From NCBI GenBank assembly GCA_008729055.1, contig SDUX01000005.1, positions 1,930,875 to 1,994,874 on the forward strand: 64,000 bases of DNA, in the 5' to 3' direction. The notes below the pieces were generated by a model. It did not search any database. It was not told where the DNA came from and was given only the letters and a program-made list of their open reading frames with translations. Made by a program: the position numbers and the translations under genes. This document shows, one piece after another, positions 53,695-63,449 of this stretch (position 1 is the stretch's first letter; the number at the start of each line of letters is the position of its first letter). This DNA is from Pyropia haitanensis (lineage: Eukaryota > Rhodophyta > Bangiophyceae > Bangiales > Bangiaceae).

Positions 53695-56600
53695 CTATCT
53701 GCGTGTCCTGTTCAGGAACGTGTCGGCGGAGCGTCCCTGCACGAATGCCGCCCACGTGCCCGGCCGCAGCAAAGGCGAGGACGATGACGACGACGATGAT
53801 GACTGCGGCGGCCGCTGCAACAGCGGCCGCGGCGACGACGGCGGCAGCCCCGACCGGCGACCTGGCCGCTCACGGCTCACTGGCGCGCCCTGCGCGGATG
53901 GCGGGCGCATCACCTGCGACGACGACACCCGCGTCGCGGGCGGCCGCCACGGCGGCGGCGCCGTCTCGTCCAGCGCCTGCGGCGGCGACTGACCCCACGG
54001 TGGTGCCGTCGGCTCCATCGCTCTCGGCGATGGCGGACGTGCCGACGCTGCCGTCTCCGTTGCTTGTGGCGGTGGCGGTGACGCTGGCCACGACGGTGGC
54101 GGCGGGGGAGGCCGCCCCGCCGGGCTACCCGTCGGCACCAATGACGCTTCCGCTTCTGGCTCTGTCGCCAATAGCCGAGGCGTCGGCTGCGACGGCACCA
54201 CGCCCAGCTCTCGGGGCGGCGGCCGCCACGACGACGCCGCCCCGTCCGTCGCCTGTGCCGGTGGGGATGCCCCTGCTGGTGGCGGTGGCGGGGGGGTGGA
54301 CTCTGGCACCGTCGTCGGGCACGCCGCCAGCAGTTGTGACGCGGTAGCACCCGTCGGCGTGGGTGACGGTGACGCCTGCGGTGACGCGCCCGATGTCGCC
54401 GCCTGGGCCGGTGGCGGTAGCCGTGGCGGCGGCGGGGGCGGCGGGGGTGGCACCTGCACCGGGCGGTCATCCCGCGCCGGGCGGCCCGCCCGCGGCGGGG
54501 ACGCTGGCGCGTCCGTCGCCGATGGCGGGGGCGTCCGAGGCGTCGGCGCCTCCCCAATCTCTTGACGTGGCAGCCGCGGCGGCGGCTCCGTCTCCTCTGT
54601 CGCCTGGGGGGGTGGCGGTAGCGGCGCCGCGACGTCCGTCTCCTGCGGCGATCTGGGTGATCTTGATCGCGGCCGGGGCGGGGGGGGAGACTGCGATGGT
54701 ACCGCCGAGTGCGCCGCCCGCAGTGGTGGCGTCGTTGCGCTCGTAGTCGTCGATGGAGGGGGACGTGTCGGTGGCGGCGGGCGCTCGGCCAACCGCGGTG
54801 CCGCTGCGTCTCCCGTCATTCTTGGCAGTGGGGGAGTCAACGGCGGCGCCGCCACCCCTGTGCTTTCGGGTGTTGGCAGTGGCGGTGACGACTCCACTTC
54901 CGTCGCCTGTGCCGGTGAGGGTGACGATCGCGGCGGTCGCGGCGAGGGAGGCAGCGGCTGTGGGCTCACCGCCAGCGGCGGTAACGCTGCCGCCCCCGTC
55001 GCCTGTGGCAGATGCGTCAGCGAAGGCGGCGCCACCTCCGTACGTTCCGTTGGATGCGGCGGCGGCGGCGCCGTCGTCTCCGTTGGCACCGTCGCCCCTG
55101 ACGGCAGCGATGGTGGTGGCGGTGGCGGGGTTGGACACGGCGGCAGCATGCGCTTCGGCTGCCGCGATGCCGCGGCCGCTCCCGCCTCTTGTTGCGGAGG
55201 CGTCTGCGGCGTTGCCTCCACCCCCGTTCCCATGTGCAGTGGTGGTGCCGGCGACGCGGCCATTGCCGTCGCCTGTACCAGTGCAGGTGATGCTGTCGAC
55301 GCGTGTTGAGTACAGGGAGGCAGCGGCAGCTGGGGCTCCGCACGCAACGAGGATGGTGCCGCACCCGTTGCGTACAACGGAGGCGTCGGCAGCGACGCCG
55401 CCAAGCTCTCCGCCCGAGATGGTGGCGTTTGCGGCGATGCCGCCTCCCTTGTCACCTGTAGGGTCGGGGATGATGATGGTGACGGCTGCCGCAGGGGTCG
55501 AGATGGCTGTGACATGCGCGCCGCCCGCGACATTGACTCTACCGCCACTGCAGACTTTCGTGGTGGTTCCACGGCGGACGACGCCACCCTCGTTGCTTGG
55601 GGCAGAGGCGGCAACGGCGGCAGTCCCGATGATGGGGGGCGTGGCCGTGGCCTCCGGCCAGGGTCGGACGATGGCCCTCGCGGAAATTCTCCCTCCTCCT
55701 TTGCGAGATCGAGTCGCCACTCTTTGGCGGCTTCCTCTGCTGCCATCGGGGCCTTCTTCGTGTCGGTCGCCCGCGTTTGGGCATCCACGCCGTCGCGTCT
55801 GCCAGTGCATCGTCGGTGGCTGTCTCCACCGCCTTCACCGCCCCCACTTCCGCCGCCACCGCCACCGCCGTCGACGTTATCGCCAGGCCCGGTTTCCCAC
55901 AGAGACAGAGGCAGCGACGGTGGCCGGGTGTGCATTGCAAGCGCCGGCGTTGACGACTCTCGGGTTGTCTGTCCCCGCGACCGCGGCCGCTGCGGTGTCG
56001 GCGGCGGCAGGTGGGGCGTCGGCCCTGGCGACGGCGACGGCGTCTTCTCTCCTACGCGCCGTACCGTGGGCGGTGTGATAGGGCTGATGGCGGCGAGGGG
56101 CGAGCAGGGAGCAGGCGACCCGGCGCACGCGTGTGCCAGCGGCGCAGCCGACGTTGGCGACTGCGGCGTCATGGCGGGCACGCCCTCTGGCGGCACGGCC
56201 GCGTCCGCCGCGTGCGCGGCGGCTGCGAGGTCGGGCGCCGCTGCGGGTGACCCGTTGGGCCATCCGCCCGCGCTCGACGGGCGCCACGCCACGTCCTCCG
56301 ACCGGGCGGCAGGGGAGGAGGGGGGCTTCACCATCGTCGCCTCGGCTGCCGTTGCCGCCTGGTGGACGCCATCTCCCTGCAGCGGGCAGGCAACGGCGCT
56401 GTCCGGTGAGGTGGTGTGCACGGCCGGGCAGCGTCCGTCGCGCCCGGCGGCGCCCCCCTGGACTACGGCCCGAGCAGCGGCGGTTGTTGCGTCGGGAGGT
56501 AGCGCGGGCGGGGGCGTTCCCGGCGAGCGACCCACGTGCGCAACGTCGGCGCCCCGTCCCGGCGGCCGCGGCGCGACTTGGCTGACCGCGCTGGGTTCCC

Positions 56601-59175
56601 GCACCGGCCGGTAGGGGGCATAGGGTGTGATTGCGACCTTCTGCGGAAACCTGGCCAGGGAACCCCGTTCCGGTATGCCTGCCGACGTTGAGCGGGCTTC
56701 GCGCGAAGCCACGGCAGCAATAGGGCTGCCCGCCGCCGCGGCGACGGGCGCTGCCGGTGCCTCGACGGCAGGTCTCTCCGCGCTGTCGTTGTCTTGGGCG
56801 AACGCGTCTGCGTGCGCCGCTTCGGCGCGGCCGGGGATCGGCTGCCTTGACATGCTTGTCGTGGCCGTGGCGTTTTGCCGTTGGGCGCGGGCCGTGGGGG
56901 TGGCTCGCGGGTCCTGCCTCTCCGCCGCCACGTTCAAGAAAGGCAAATGGGATGCACCGCTCTCCACCTTCACCCGTTGCTGCCACGGGTCAACGCCGGG
57001 GGGGCCCGCTCTGGCGTCAGCGTTGGAGGCGGCTGCTGCGGCTGCGGCTGCAGCAGCTTTATCTGCTGCGGCCGCCCGCCGCTCGATCGCGAGAGCAGGT
57101 GGCGGCGGCCAGCCGGCGGCATCCGGGTGGCTAGCGGGCGCGGCCGGCACGGCGGCAGCCTCATGCCCGAGTCGTCGACCGTGGGGAGCAAGGCTGCGCC
57201 AATCGATACTCGGTGCGTCTGCCTCGCCATTGTTCACGGCGGCCGCACCCACGAGGGCAACGGCGGTGCCCGCGCAGTTGGCCGCACGCGCCGTTTGGGC
57301 TGGGTCAACCCAACCGTCGCCGCCGGACAGCGCCACGGGGCTGCTCGCCGCCACGGGGCTGCTGTCGTCGACCGCCGCGGCGGCCGGCAGCGCGGGTGCG
57401 TCCCTCGGTGTGACCCACGGGGAAACTGCTGTTGAGCACAGTAGATCCCCGTTGGAGACGTCCGCGATGGCGCTGGTAGTATCAGGCGCGGCTGTCGCGG
57501 CCACTCGTACCGGGGTGGCGACGGCGGCGGGAGTGCCCCATCCTGCACCCGTCGCGGCGGGCAGCGGCCCCCCGTTAAGGGCAGCCGTGACAGCGGTGCT
57601 GGTATCCGCTACCGGCCTCCCGCGGGGGATCGCCGCCGCCGCAGCCGCCGCCGCCTCTGCCGCGGCCGCGGCGGAATTCCAGGCCGAGTAGCCGCTGCCC
57701 CCCGCCAGTACGGCAGCAGCGGCCATGGCCGAGTAGCCGCTGTCGCTCACCGGCGCGGCAGCGGCGGCTGCAGCCGGCCCGACGCTGCCGTGAGCAGCTA
57801 CGCTGCTTGTGTTGGCGGCTGGTACGGGCTGCCATCCGGCCGGCTCTGCGTCGGCGCCGCCATTGCCACCGCCACCGTCGCTGCCGGCAAAGCCGCTCGC
57901 TGCCGACCATTGCATCGCTACCGGCCAACCAAAGCCACTGCTCGACGACTCGGAGGCAGGCGGTCGGACGACGCGCCCCAACGCCGACTGTGGGAACCGC
58001 TGCTGTCGCTCGTGGGAACCTTTGTAGCGCAACGGACCCAGTGGCGGTGGTGACGGTGGTTGCGGCAGCGACTCAAAGGCGCCCCCGCTGTGCGCACGGG
58101 CGCTCGTTCCGCCGAGCGGCGACGGCGACGCCCGCTCCCGTGCCTCCGCAAGCGTCTGGTACTCGTACAGCAGAATCCACCGTACCTCTGTAGCCCGTGG
58201 TCGGGCGTTGGGTTCTGCGTCGAGGAGTCGGGTGGCGAGCTCCTCCACCCTTGGCAGGCGCTTCAACGTCGCGTGGATGGGGTCCTCGCGGTCGACCGCC
58301 GACGGCCAGGCTGGCCCGGGCGCGACAGTGGCGGCAGCCCCCTTCAAGGGCCGACCGGTCGCGGCGGGGACGAGGAGCTCGAAAAGCACCATGCCATGGG
58401 CGTAGAGGTCCCGCGCGCGCTTGTCGGTGGGGACGAGGTCGGACGGGCAGTCGCCGGGCCTGCTGTGGTTCACCACTGCATTCCACTCGGGCGCGAGGTA
58501 GCCTGGCGAGTGTCCGCGGGTGGAAGGTTCGTCGGGGTCCCTCATGTCGAGGGACTCGGTGAAGTCGCCCAGCTTGACAAGGGACCTGGGCGGGAGTGCA
58601 ATGACGGAGTCGCTGCGCCGGCGGCCGTCGAGTATCTCTGGCTTCTCGGATATCAGCAGGTTGCTCGGCTTCACGTCGCCGTGCACTATCTCGCCGTCGT
58701 GGATGTACGCGAGCGCCTCGGCGACGTGGAGCCCAATCGTCAAGACCGTGTCGGCCGCCACCGGCAGCCGGTGGTTGCGGGCCATGTTCAGCACGTCATC
58801 CACCGTCCCCGCCATGCGCTCCATGAGCAGCACGTGCAAGCCCTCTGGCGCTAGGTGCACGTATTGCCGGTACCCGACGATGCGATCGTGCCGGAGGCGG
58901 GGCAGGTGGCGGAGCTCATTGTCGAGAGCTTCCAGTGCCGTGACGTCCCGCCAGTTCCGCCGCGGGTTGTCGAGGAGGACCTTGGCGGCGACTGCACAGC
59001 CGTACCAGAAGGCGCGCGTGACGACCCCGCAGCGGCCACTGCCCAGCCGTTGCTCCTCGACGTCCATGCACAGCGTCAAGGCGTCGCCGAGGCTGCGCCC
59101 GGCGGGGAATGCGGCGGCCTGCAGGGCCACCCCGTGCGGCAGCGGCGCCGACGTCAGATGGGAGGGGGCGCTCAT
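53695..59175 (-). CDS. TKL-like protein kinase with a very long Pro/Ala-rich C-terminal tail
   Basis: ATG 59175 (MSAPSHLTS) gives 1826 residues; the frame is open further upstream, but without a better start. The kinase domain spans about residues 37-340: glycine loop LGSGRCGVV (44-52), VAAK Lys65, catalytic loop HGDVKPSNLL (Asp167, Lys169, Asn172), DFT in place of DFG (204-206), YLAPEW (about 226-231), DLYAHGMVLFELL with Asp256, and a C-lobe Arg near 325. All key catalytic residues are present except the DFG glycine. The remaining 1480 residues are low complexity, with recurring PPPPQATE-like units, poly-Pro and poly-Ser near the end. The kinase part is well supported. The full length of the tail is less certain, because long open frames are common in this GC-rich DNA, including on the opposite strand. 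Confidence 0.8.
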   Translation of the reverse strand: MSAPSHLTSAPLPHGVALQAAAFPAGRSLGDALTLCMDVEEQRLGSGRCGVVTRAFWYGCAVAAKVLLDNPRRNWRDVTALEALDNELRHLPRLRHDRIVGYRQYVHLAPEGLHVLLMERMAGTVDDVLNMARNHRLPVAADTVLTIGLHVAEALAYIHDGEIVHGDVKPSNLLISEKPEILDGRRRSDSVIALPPRSLVKLGDFTESLDMRDPDEPSTRGHSPGYLAPEWNAVVNHSRPGDCPSDLVPTDKRARDLYAHGMVLFELLVPAATGRPLKGAAATVAPGPAWPSAVDREDPIHATLKRLPRVEELATRLLDAEPNARPRATEVRWILLYEYQTLAEARERASPSPLGGTSARAHSGGAFESLPQPPSPPPLGPLRYKGSHERQQRFPQSALGRVVRPPASESSSSGFGWPVAMQWSAASGFAGSDGGGGNGGADAEPAGWQPVPAANTSSVAAHGSVGPAAAAAAAPVSDSGYSAMAAAAVLAGGSGYSAWNSAAAAAEAAAAAAAAIPRGRPVADTSTAVTAALNGGPLPAATGAGWGTPAAVATPVRVAATAAPDTTSAIADVSNGDLLCSTAVSPWVTPRDAPALPAAAAVDDSSPVAASSPVALSGGDGWVDPAQTARAANCAGTAVALVGAAAVNNGEADAPSIDWRSLAPHGRRLGHEAAAVPAAPASHPDAAGWPPPPALAIERRAAAADKAAAAAAAAAASNADARAGPPGVDPWQQRVKVESGASHLPFLNVAAERQDPRATPTARAQRQNATATTSMSRQPIPGRAEAAHADAFAQDNDSAERPAVEAPAAPVAAAAGSPIAAVASREARSTSAGIPERGSLARFPQKVAITPYAPYRPVREPSAVSQVAPRPPGRGADVAHVGRSPGTPPPALPPDATTAAARAVVQGGAAGRDGRCPAVHTTSPDSAVACPLQGDGVHQAATAAEATMVKPPSSPAARSEDVAWRPSSAGGWPNGSPAAAPDLAAAAHAADAAVPPEGVPAMTPQSPTSAAPLAHACAGSPAPCSPLAAISPITPPTVRRVGEKTPSPSPGPTPHLPPPTPQRPRSRGQTTRESSTPALAMHTRPPSLPLSLWETGPGDNVDGGGGGGGSGGGEGGGDSHRRCTGRRDGVDAQTRATDTKKAPMAAEEAAKEWRLDLAKEEGEFPRGPSSDPGRRPRPRPPSSGLPPLPPLPQATRVASSAVEPPRKSAVAVESMSRAARMSQPSRPLRQPSPSSSPTLQVTREAASPQTPPSRAESLAASLPTPPLYATGAAPSSLRAEPQLPLPPCTQHASTASPALVQATAMAASPAPPLHMGTGVEATPQTPPQQEAGAAAASRQPKRMLPPCPTPPPPPPSLPSGATVPTETTAPPPPHPTERTEVAPPSLTHLPQATGAAALPPLAVSPQPLPPSPRPPRSSPSPAQATEVESSPPLPTPESTGVAAPPLTPPLPRMTGDAAAPRLAERPPPPTRPPPSTTTSATTPPLRAAHSAVPSQSPPPPRPRSRSPRSPQETDVAAPLPPPPQATEETEPPPRLPRQEIGEAPTPRTPPPSATDAPASPPRAGRPARDDRPVQVPPPPPPPPPRLPPPAQAATSGASPQASPSPTPTGATASQLLAACPTTVPESTPPPPPPAGASPPAQATDGAASSWRPPPRELGVVPSQPTPRLLATEPEAEASLVPTGSPAGRPPPPPPSWPASPPPPQATETAASARPPSPRAMEPTAPPWGQSPPQALDETAPPPWRPPATRVSSSQVMRPPSAQGAPVSRERPGRRSGLPPSSPRPLLQRPPQSSSSSSSSSPLLRPGTWAAFVQGRSADTFLNRTRR

Positions 59176-60995
59176 GGTCGCCGTGGGGTCGGGCCCGTGG
59201 CGGGCGGCGGCGCGCCCCGGGCCGACCGGGTGGGCCCCTGGGAGCCGGCGACCGAGGCAGGCGGGCGGGACCGCGGGGGTGGTGACACGCTCGGATGAGG
59301 CACGCCCGGGCGGACCGCGGGGGTGGCGACACGGTCGAAGGGGCACACGCGTTGCGCGCCACGTCGGTGGGGGAGGGCGGCTGGCCGTGGCCACCGCGCC
59401 GTGCCCGTGGACGTGGGGGGCGTGGGGGGGGGGGGGGGCTGTGCTCGACGCGTGGCGGCCACGGCTGTTGGCTTAAGCCCGTTCCACACGCACACAAGGC
59501 GCGGCGCGTTCGCGGCGGTTGTACCGCGGGGGGGCCCGTGGCTGGGGCGCTCAAAGGGGGGGCGGGGTTCCACACCGACGTGGGCAGGGGGCGGCGGGGG
59601 GGGCAGCGCGGGAACACCGAAACGCACGCACTCGTGGCGATGCCCACACCCCGTCTCGGTACACACGCAGGGGGGGCGGTGGAGGGGGGGGGGGGGGGGG
59701 GGAGGGTGCCGCTCGCACAGCCCGCCGATTGGCACGGTGGTCGCTGGCACGTTTGGGCGTCGCGAGGGTGGGCGGCCGCCTGGGTGGGTAGTCGACAACA
59801 GACGGGGGGCGGGGTTTGACAATGGGCCGGGCGCCCCCGCGCGCGCGACCCTGCGGTGGAGGGGTACGGCAGCGGTGGCGGCGGCGGCGGCCCGCGGCTG
59901 GCCGGCGCGACCGTGTGCACGACCTGGCGTACGCCGGGACTTGTGCCGTGGGGGGGGCGGAGTGAGGGGGGGTAGGAAATGCTCCCCATTGGGGCGTCTT
60001 GTCGGCACCTTCTGCTTTATGGTGATTGCCCCTCCTCCGCCTCGGCCGCGCCCTTTGGGTTGTCCCTCGGCGCCCACCCGCTGCGGACGACGCGGCGCGG
60101 GGGGATTCCGCTCTGCCCAGGTGGTCACTGGGAGTGGTTGGCGCGACCGTCGACAACGGCAGAGAGGCAGACCGACACTGACATCCCGGGCTCTTCCGCA
60201 CTCGCCCGCAGTCCCCGTTGAGCACCCCCGCTCCTCCCCACCCCGCCCGCCCCTCCGCGCTGCGCGCCCGTTGCTGCGGTCTTCTCAAGGCTTTCCCACC
60301 GTGGGCCACACAAGCTGCCGCGGACGTGGCCGCCGCGGCCGCGGTCACCGCGGAGCAAGACCGCGGTCGGTGAGTGTGCCAGGGGGGGAGCGAGGACAAA
60401 GTAAAGGCCGCGGTCCCGCCGCCGGTCGTGGGCGGTGGACCAGCTTTCCCGCGGTCCTTGCCCGCCACCCACCCCTCCAGACATTGCGTCACTTGGCGAT
60501 AAATGACCGACCAGTGGGAGTGGTGAGACGGCCGCGTGCGGCATGCGCTGAGTCCAGTGGTGCTCAGGCTATGGCACATTGTGGATAGGCTGCCAGCCTT
60601 GTGGGGCGGCGCTGGCCGTGACAATGGCTGCGCCGCCAGCTTGCGCGTTGTCTGCCGGCCGTGCCGCCGCCGGCGCGAGGCGCTCCCCGCACGCACCACT
60701 GGCGGGCGGGCAACGAGGCGCCCGCGCGCCGCCCGCCGCCCGTCGATCCGCGCCCACCCCGGCGGCGCCGGTCGGCCGTCTGCCGGGTCATCCGCCGCGG
60801 TGGTGGGGGGCCAACGCTCGTGCCGATGGCTGCGGTCCGCCGCACGCTGTGCGTGCGGAAGCCGCTGCCTCCCACTCTCGCATGAAGAACAGGCAGCCGC
60901 TTACGCCGCGCCCCTCCACAGCCTCGCCTCCACCGCCAAAGCCGCCGCCCCCGCCCCCCCCCCGACCCCCATCGGCCTGTGCCACGGACACGACC
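59176..60995. other. No recognised gene between the NADPH oxidase and the kinase
   Basis: GC-rich sequence with G runs at 59431-59438 and 59685-59702. Several open frames overlap on both strands; none has a recognisable domain. The segment nearest 59176 should contain the kinase promoter. A slightly less GC-rich patch lies at about 60480-60600, where the transcript end of the oxidase gene may lie. I see no further structure. Confidence 0.45.
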
Positions 60996-63449
60996 TCAAA
61001 ACCGCTCCGCGCGGACGAGGAAGCGGATGTCGCGGCCATACGGGGGACACTCCCCCGCCGCCTCCCCGCCGCGGCCTCGCGGCGGTCGGCGCGAGCCGGC
61101 CGCCGCCGCCGCGGCGGCCGCGCGCAGCGCCACCTCCATCTGGCGGGGCCCACAAAACGCCACCCCGACCGTCGTGTGGGAGGGTGCCGCCGCCGCGGCG
61201 GCGGCAAGGAGGGCGCCCAGGGGGGGACGCCCGGCCGTTGCCGCGGCGCCGGCCGCGGCGCCGGCGGCGGCGACGGGCGGCGGCGTGGACGCGGCGGGGT
61301 CCGCGTCGGCCGCCAGTGGCGGCGTCCCTGCGGCGGGAGGGGGGGGCGCCTCGACGTCAACCGCTGCGGTGCTGTCGCCGCGGTCGCCGCAGCCTGGCGA
61401 GCCACAGTCCCGCGGCCGCGTGACGTACCGGTAGTGGACGCCGGCATGGCCGGGCGCCCCACCCAGCGCGTCCACCACCCATCCGTCCTCTCCCGCGACG
61501 GCCGTGATAACCGTCACCGCCCGCACGCGCGACAGCCGTGGCCGCGCGTGAGGGGCGAGGAGGAGGCGCTCCCGCCACGCGGCCGCCGCTTGCACCACTA
61601 CCCCCACCGCCGCGACGGGGAGGAAGACGGCCAGGTGGAGAACGCCGACGGGGCTCGCCGCGGGGAGGGTGGCGCCCGCCGCGGCGGCGACGGGCAGCGC
61701 CACGCCGGTGACCGCCACCGCCACGCCCACCCCGTCCGCAGCCGACGCGCGCCGCCGCACGCCGCGGGCGGCGGCGAGGGCCACCGCGCCGGCCGCGACG
61801 GCGGCGGCGAGGACCGCGTCGGCCGCGACCAGCGCGGGGGATGTGAAGGGGGAGGGGGAGGTGCCGGCGGTCATGGCCACCGCCGACAGGGGAATGGTGA
61901 TGCCGACGAGTGCGGCGCGGGCAAGCACCGCCACGGCGGTGAACCACAAGGCGGTGGCGGAGAGGAGCGCGGCCTCCACCGTCGCTGCTGTGCGCACGGC
62001 GCGCCGCGACGCCGCGTCGGGGCAGGCGCAGCAGGCTCCCGAGGGGAGGCGGCTGTCCCAATGAAGGGGGAGGGACGGGGCACTACCGTCACCACCGCCG
62101 CCATTGGCTCCGCCGCGTGGGCGCGCCGCACGCGGCGGCGGCGGTGGCCAGCCGACTGCGGCAGCGGCATCGCCAACCTCCCCTCCTCCCTCTATGGACG
62201 CCACCGCGTTTGACCGCTCCCACGCCACCGCCTTGGCGAGAGAAACGATGGGCGTGACGCCCGCCCCCCCGCCCACCAACAGCAGGCTGTCAAAGTGGGC
62301 GGCCGCCACGCACGGCGCGCCGTACGGCCCGCGTACGCGGACATGCATGACAGAGGTCCCCCGTGCGGTCTTCCCGGCGGCGACCGCGGCGGCGACGGCG
62401 GTTGTCCAGCCGCCCGCAACGGCGATAAAGAAGACCACCGCCCGCTCGTGCGGCGCCGACGCGATCGTCAGCGGGTGCCACTCGTGGTGAGCCACGGCGG
62501 GGATGCATACTTCCGCGTACTGGCCGGAGCGGTACGCCCACGGGCGGGGGAGGGACAGCCGCAGGAGGGTGGGCGACAGCGCCGTGATGCACGCCTCGGG
62601 AGGGGGGTCGGCCTTGGCGCCGGGCGTGGCCGCGGCGGTTGGAGGTGCGCCCATCGCCACTGTTGCGGTGAAGTTGGCGGTGCCCCACACCCGCCAAACC
62701 CGATCGACGGCGTAGACAAGCAGCACCGGCGCCACCCACTTGTACGTGTATAGGCGAAAGTCGAGGAGTCCGTGGACGAGGAGGAGGGCCATGAACACCG
62801 CCGCAGCCGCCTGGTGCCCCCAGTAAAAGACTTCGTACACGCGGCGGCGGACGGGGGGCAGCGCAATGGCCACGAGCACCCACATCGCGACCAGGGTGGC
62901 CTCCCCCGACGCCGCCGCGTGTGTCCACTGCCCCCACCCGGCCTGCCAGCCGAGGATGCCCGAGCCCGGCGTCAGCCCCGCCACCAGGTGGTTGATGCCG
63001 TGCAACGTGCCCGACACGGCGATTACCCACCCGAGGATGGTGTGGAAGAGCGGCATGAGCGCGTCGAGCGGCACCACCGCCGCGACGCCCGGCACGCCCC
63101 GCGCGGCACGCAGGGCGGCCTTGCACCCGACGAGCACAACCAGCTGCGCGTTGAGGTTGAGCACAAACCCGCCCGCCCGCGCAAACGTGATCGGCCAGCG
63201 CTGCCACAGGTCGCCGCCGTCGAGGGCGTGGCCGCGCGTGAACTCGCGGACCGCGCCAAACCACCAGAGGGACAGGCAGCCGCCAATCCACGCCACCAGC
63301 GCGAGCACCGACAGCCCGTGGACGGATAGCCACGCGTCGATGCGGGCGGCGCGGGTGGCGGCGCGCACGCGGCGGGGGGGGGGGGGGGGAGGCGGTAGCT
63401 CTGGGGTCACCCGTGACGGTGCCATGACAGCGGTCGCCCCTGCGCGCAT
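60996..63449 (-). CDS. NADPH oxidase (respiratory burst oxidase, NOX/Rboh family), red-algal type
   Basis: The product transfers electrons from NADPH through FAD and two hemes across the membrane to oxygen, producing superoxide. From ATG 63449 it has 817 residues; an open extension upstream lacks an ATG. Ferric-reductase spans hold heme ligands in two pairs spaced by 14: His136/His150 (FHTILGW...GTLHGINH) and His212/His226 (YWGHQ...LVHG). FAD binding is at HPLTIASAP (325-333). NADPH binding uses GPYGAP (374-379) and LVGGGAGVTP (about 391-400). The C-terminal CGPR (766) and RDIRFLVRAERF end are typical. Between about 490 and 625 lie four extra hydrophobic segments inside the NADPH-binding half, which I recall from red-algal Rboh proteins. 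No EF-hand is present at the N-terminus, unlike plant Rboh. Confidence 0.9.
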   Translation of the reverse strand: MRAGATAVMAPSRVTPELPPPPPPPRRVRAATRAARIDAWLSVHGLSVLALVAWIGGCLSLWWFGAVREFTRGHALDGGDLWQRWPITFARAGGFVLNLNAQLVVLVGCKAALRAARGVPGVAAVVPLDALMPLFHTILGWVIAVSGTLHGINHLVAGLTPGSGILGWQAGWGQWTHAAASGEATLVAMWVLVAIALPPVRRRVYEVFYWGHQAAAAVFMALLLVHGLLDFRLYTYKWVAPVLLVYAVDRVWRVWGTANFTATVAMGAPPTAAATPGAKADPPPEACITALSPTLLRLSLPRPWAYRSGQYAEVCIPAVAHHEWHPLTIASAPHERAVVFFIAVAGGWTTAVAAAVAAGKTARGTSVMHVRVRGPYGAPCVAAAHFDSLLLVGGGAGVTPIVSLAKAVAWERSNAVASIEGGGEVGDAAAAVGWPPPPPRAARPRGGANGGGGDGSAPSLPLHWDSRLPSGACCACPDAASRRAVRTAATVEAALLSATALWFTAVAVLARAALVGITIPLSAVAMTAGTSPSPFTSPALVAADAVLAAAVAAGAVALAAARGVRRRASAADGVGVAVAVTGVALPVAAAAGATLPAASPVGVLHLAVFLPVAAVGVVVQAAAAWRERLLLAPHARPRLSRVRAVTVITAVAGEDGWVVDALGGAPGHAGVHYRYVTRPRDCGSPGCGDRGDSTAAVDVEAPPPPAAGTPPLAADADPAASTPPPVAAAGAAAGAAATAGRPPLGALLAAAAAAAPSHTTVGVAFCGPRQMEVALRAAAAAAAAGSRRPPRGRGGEAAGECPPYGRDIRFLVRAERF

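Noticed and set aside
53616..57691. Several plus- and minus-strand frames of 240-450 codons within the kinase tail
   Set aside because: Low complexity only, explained by GC-rich repeats; just the frame continuous with the kinase domain is kept.
60579..62213. A 544-codon plus-strand frame opposite the NADPH oxidase
   Set aside because: Arg/Gly-rich shadow of a gene with clear heme, FAD and NADPH motifs on the other strand.
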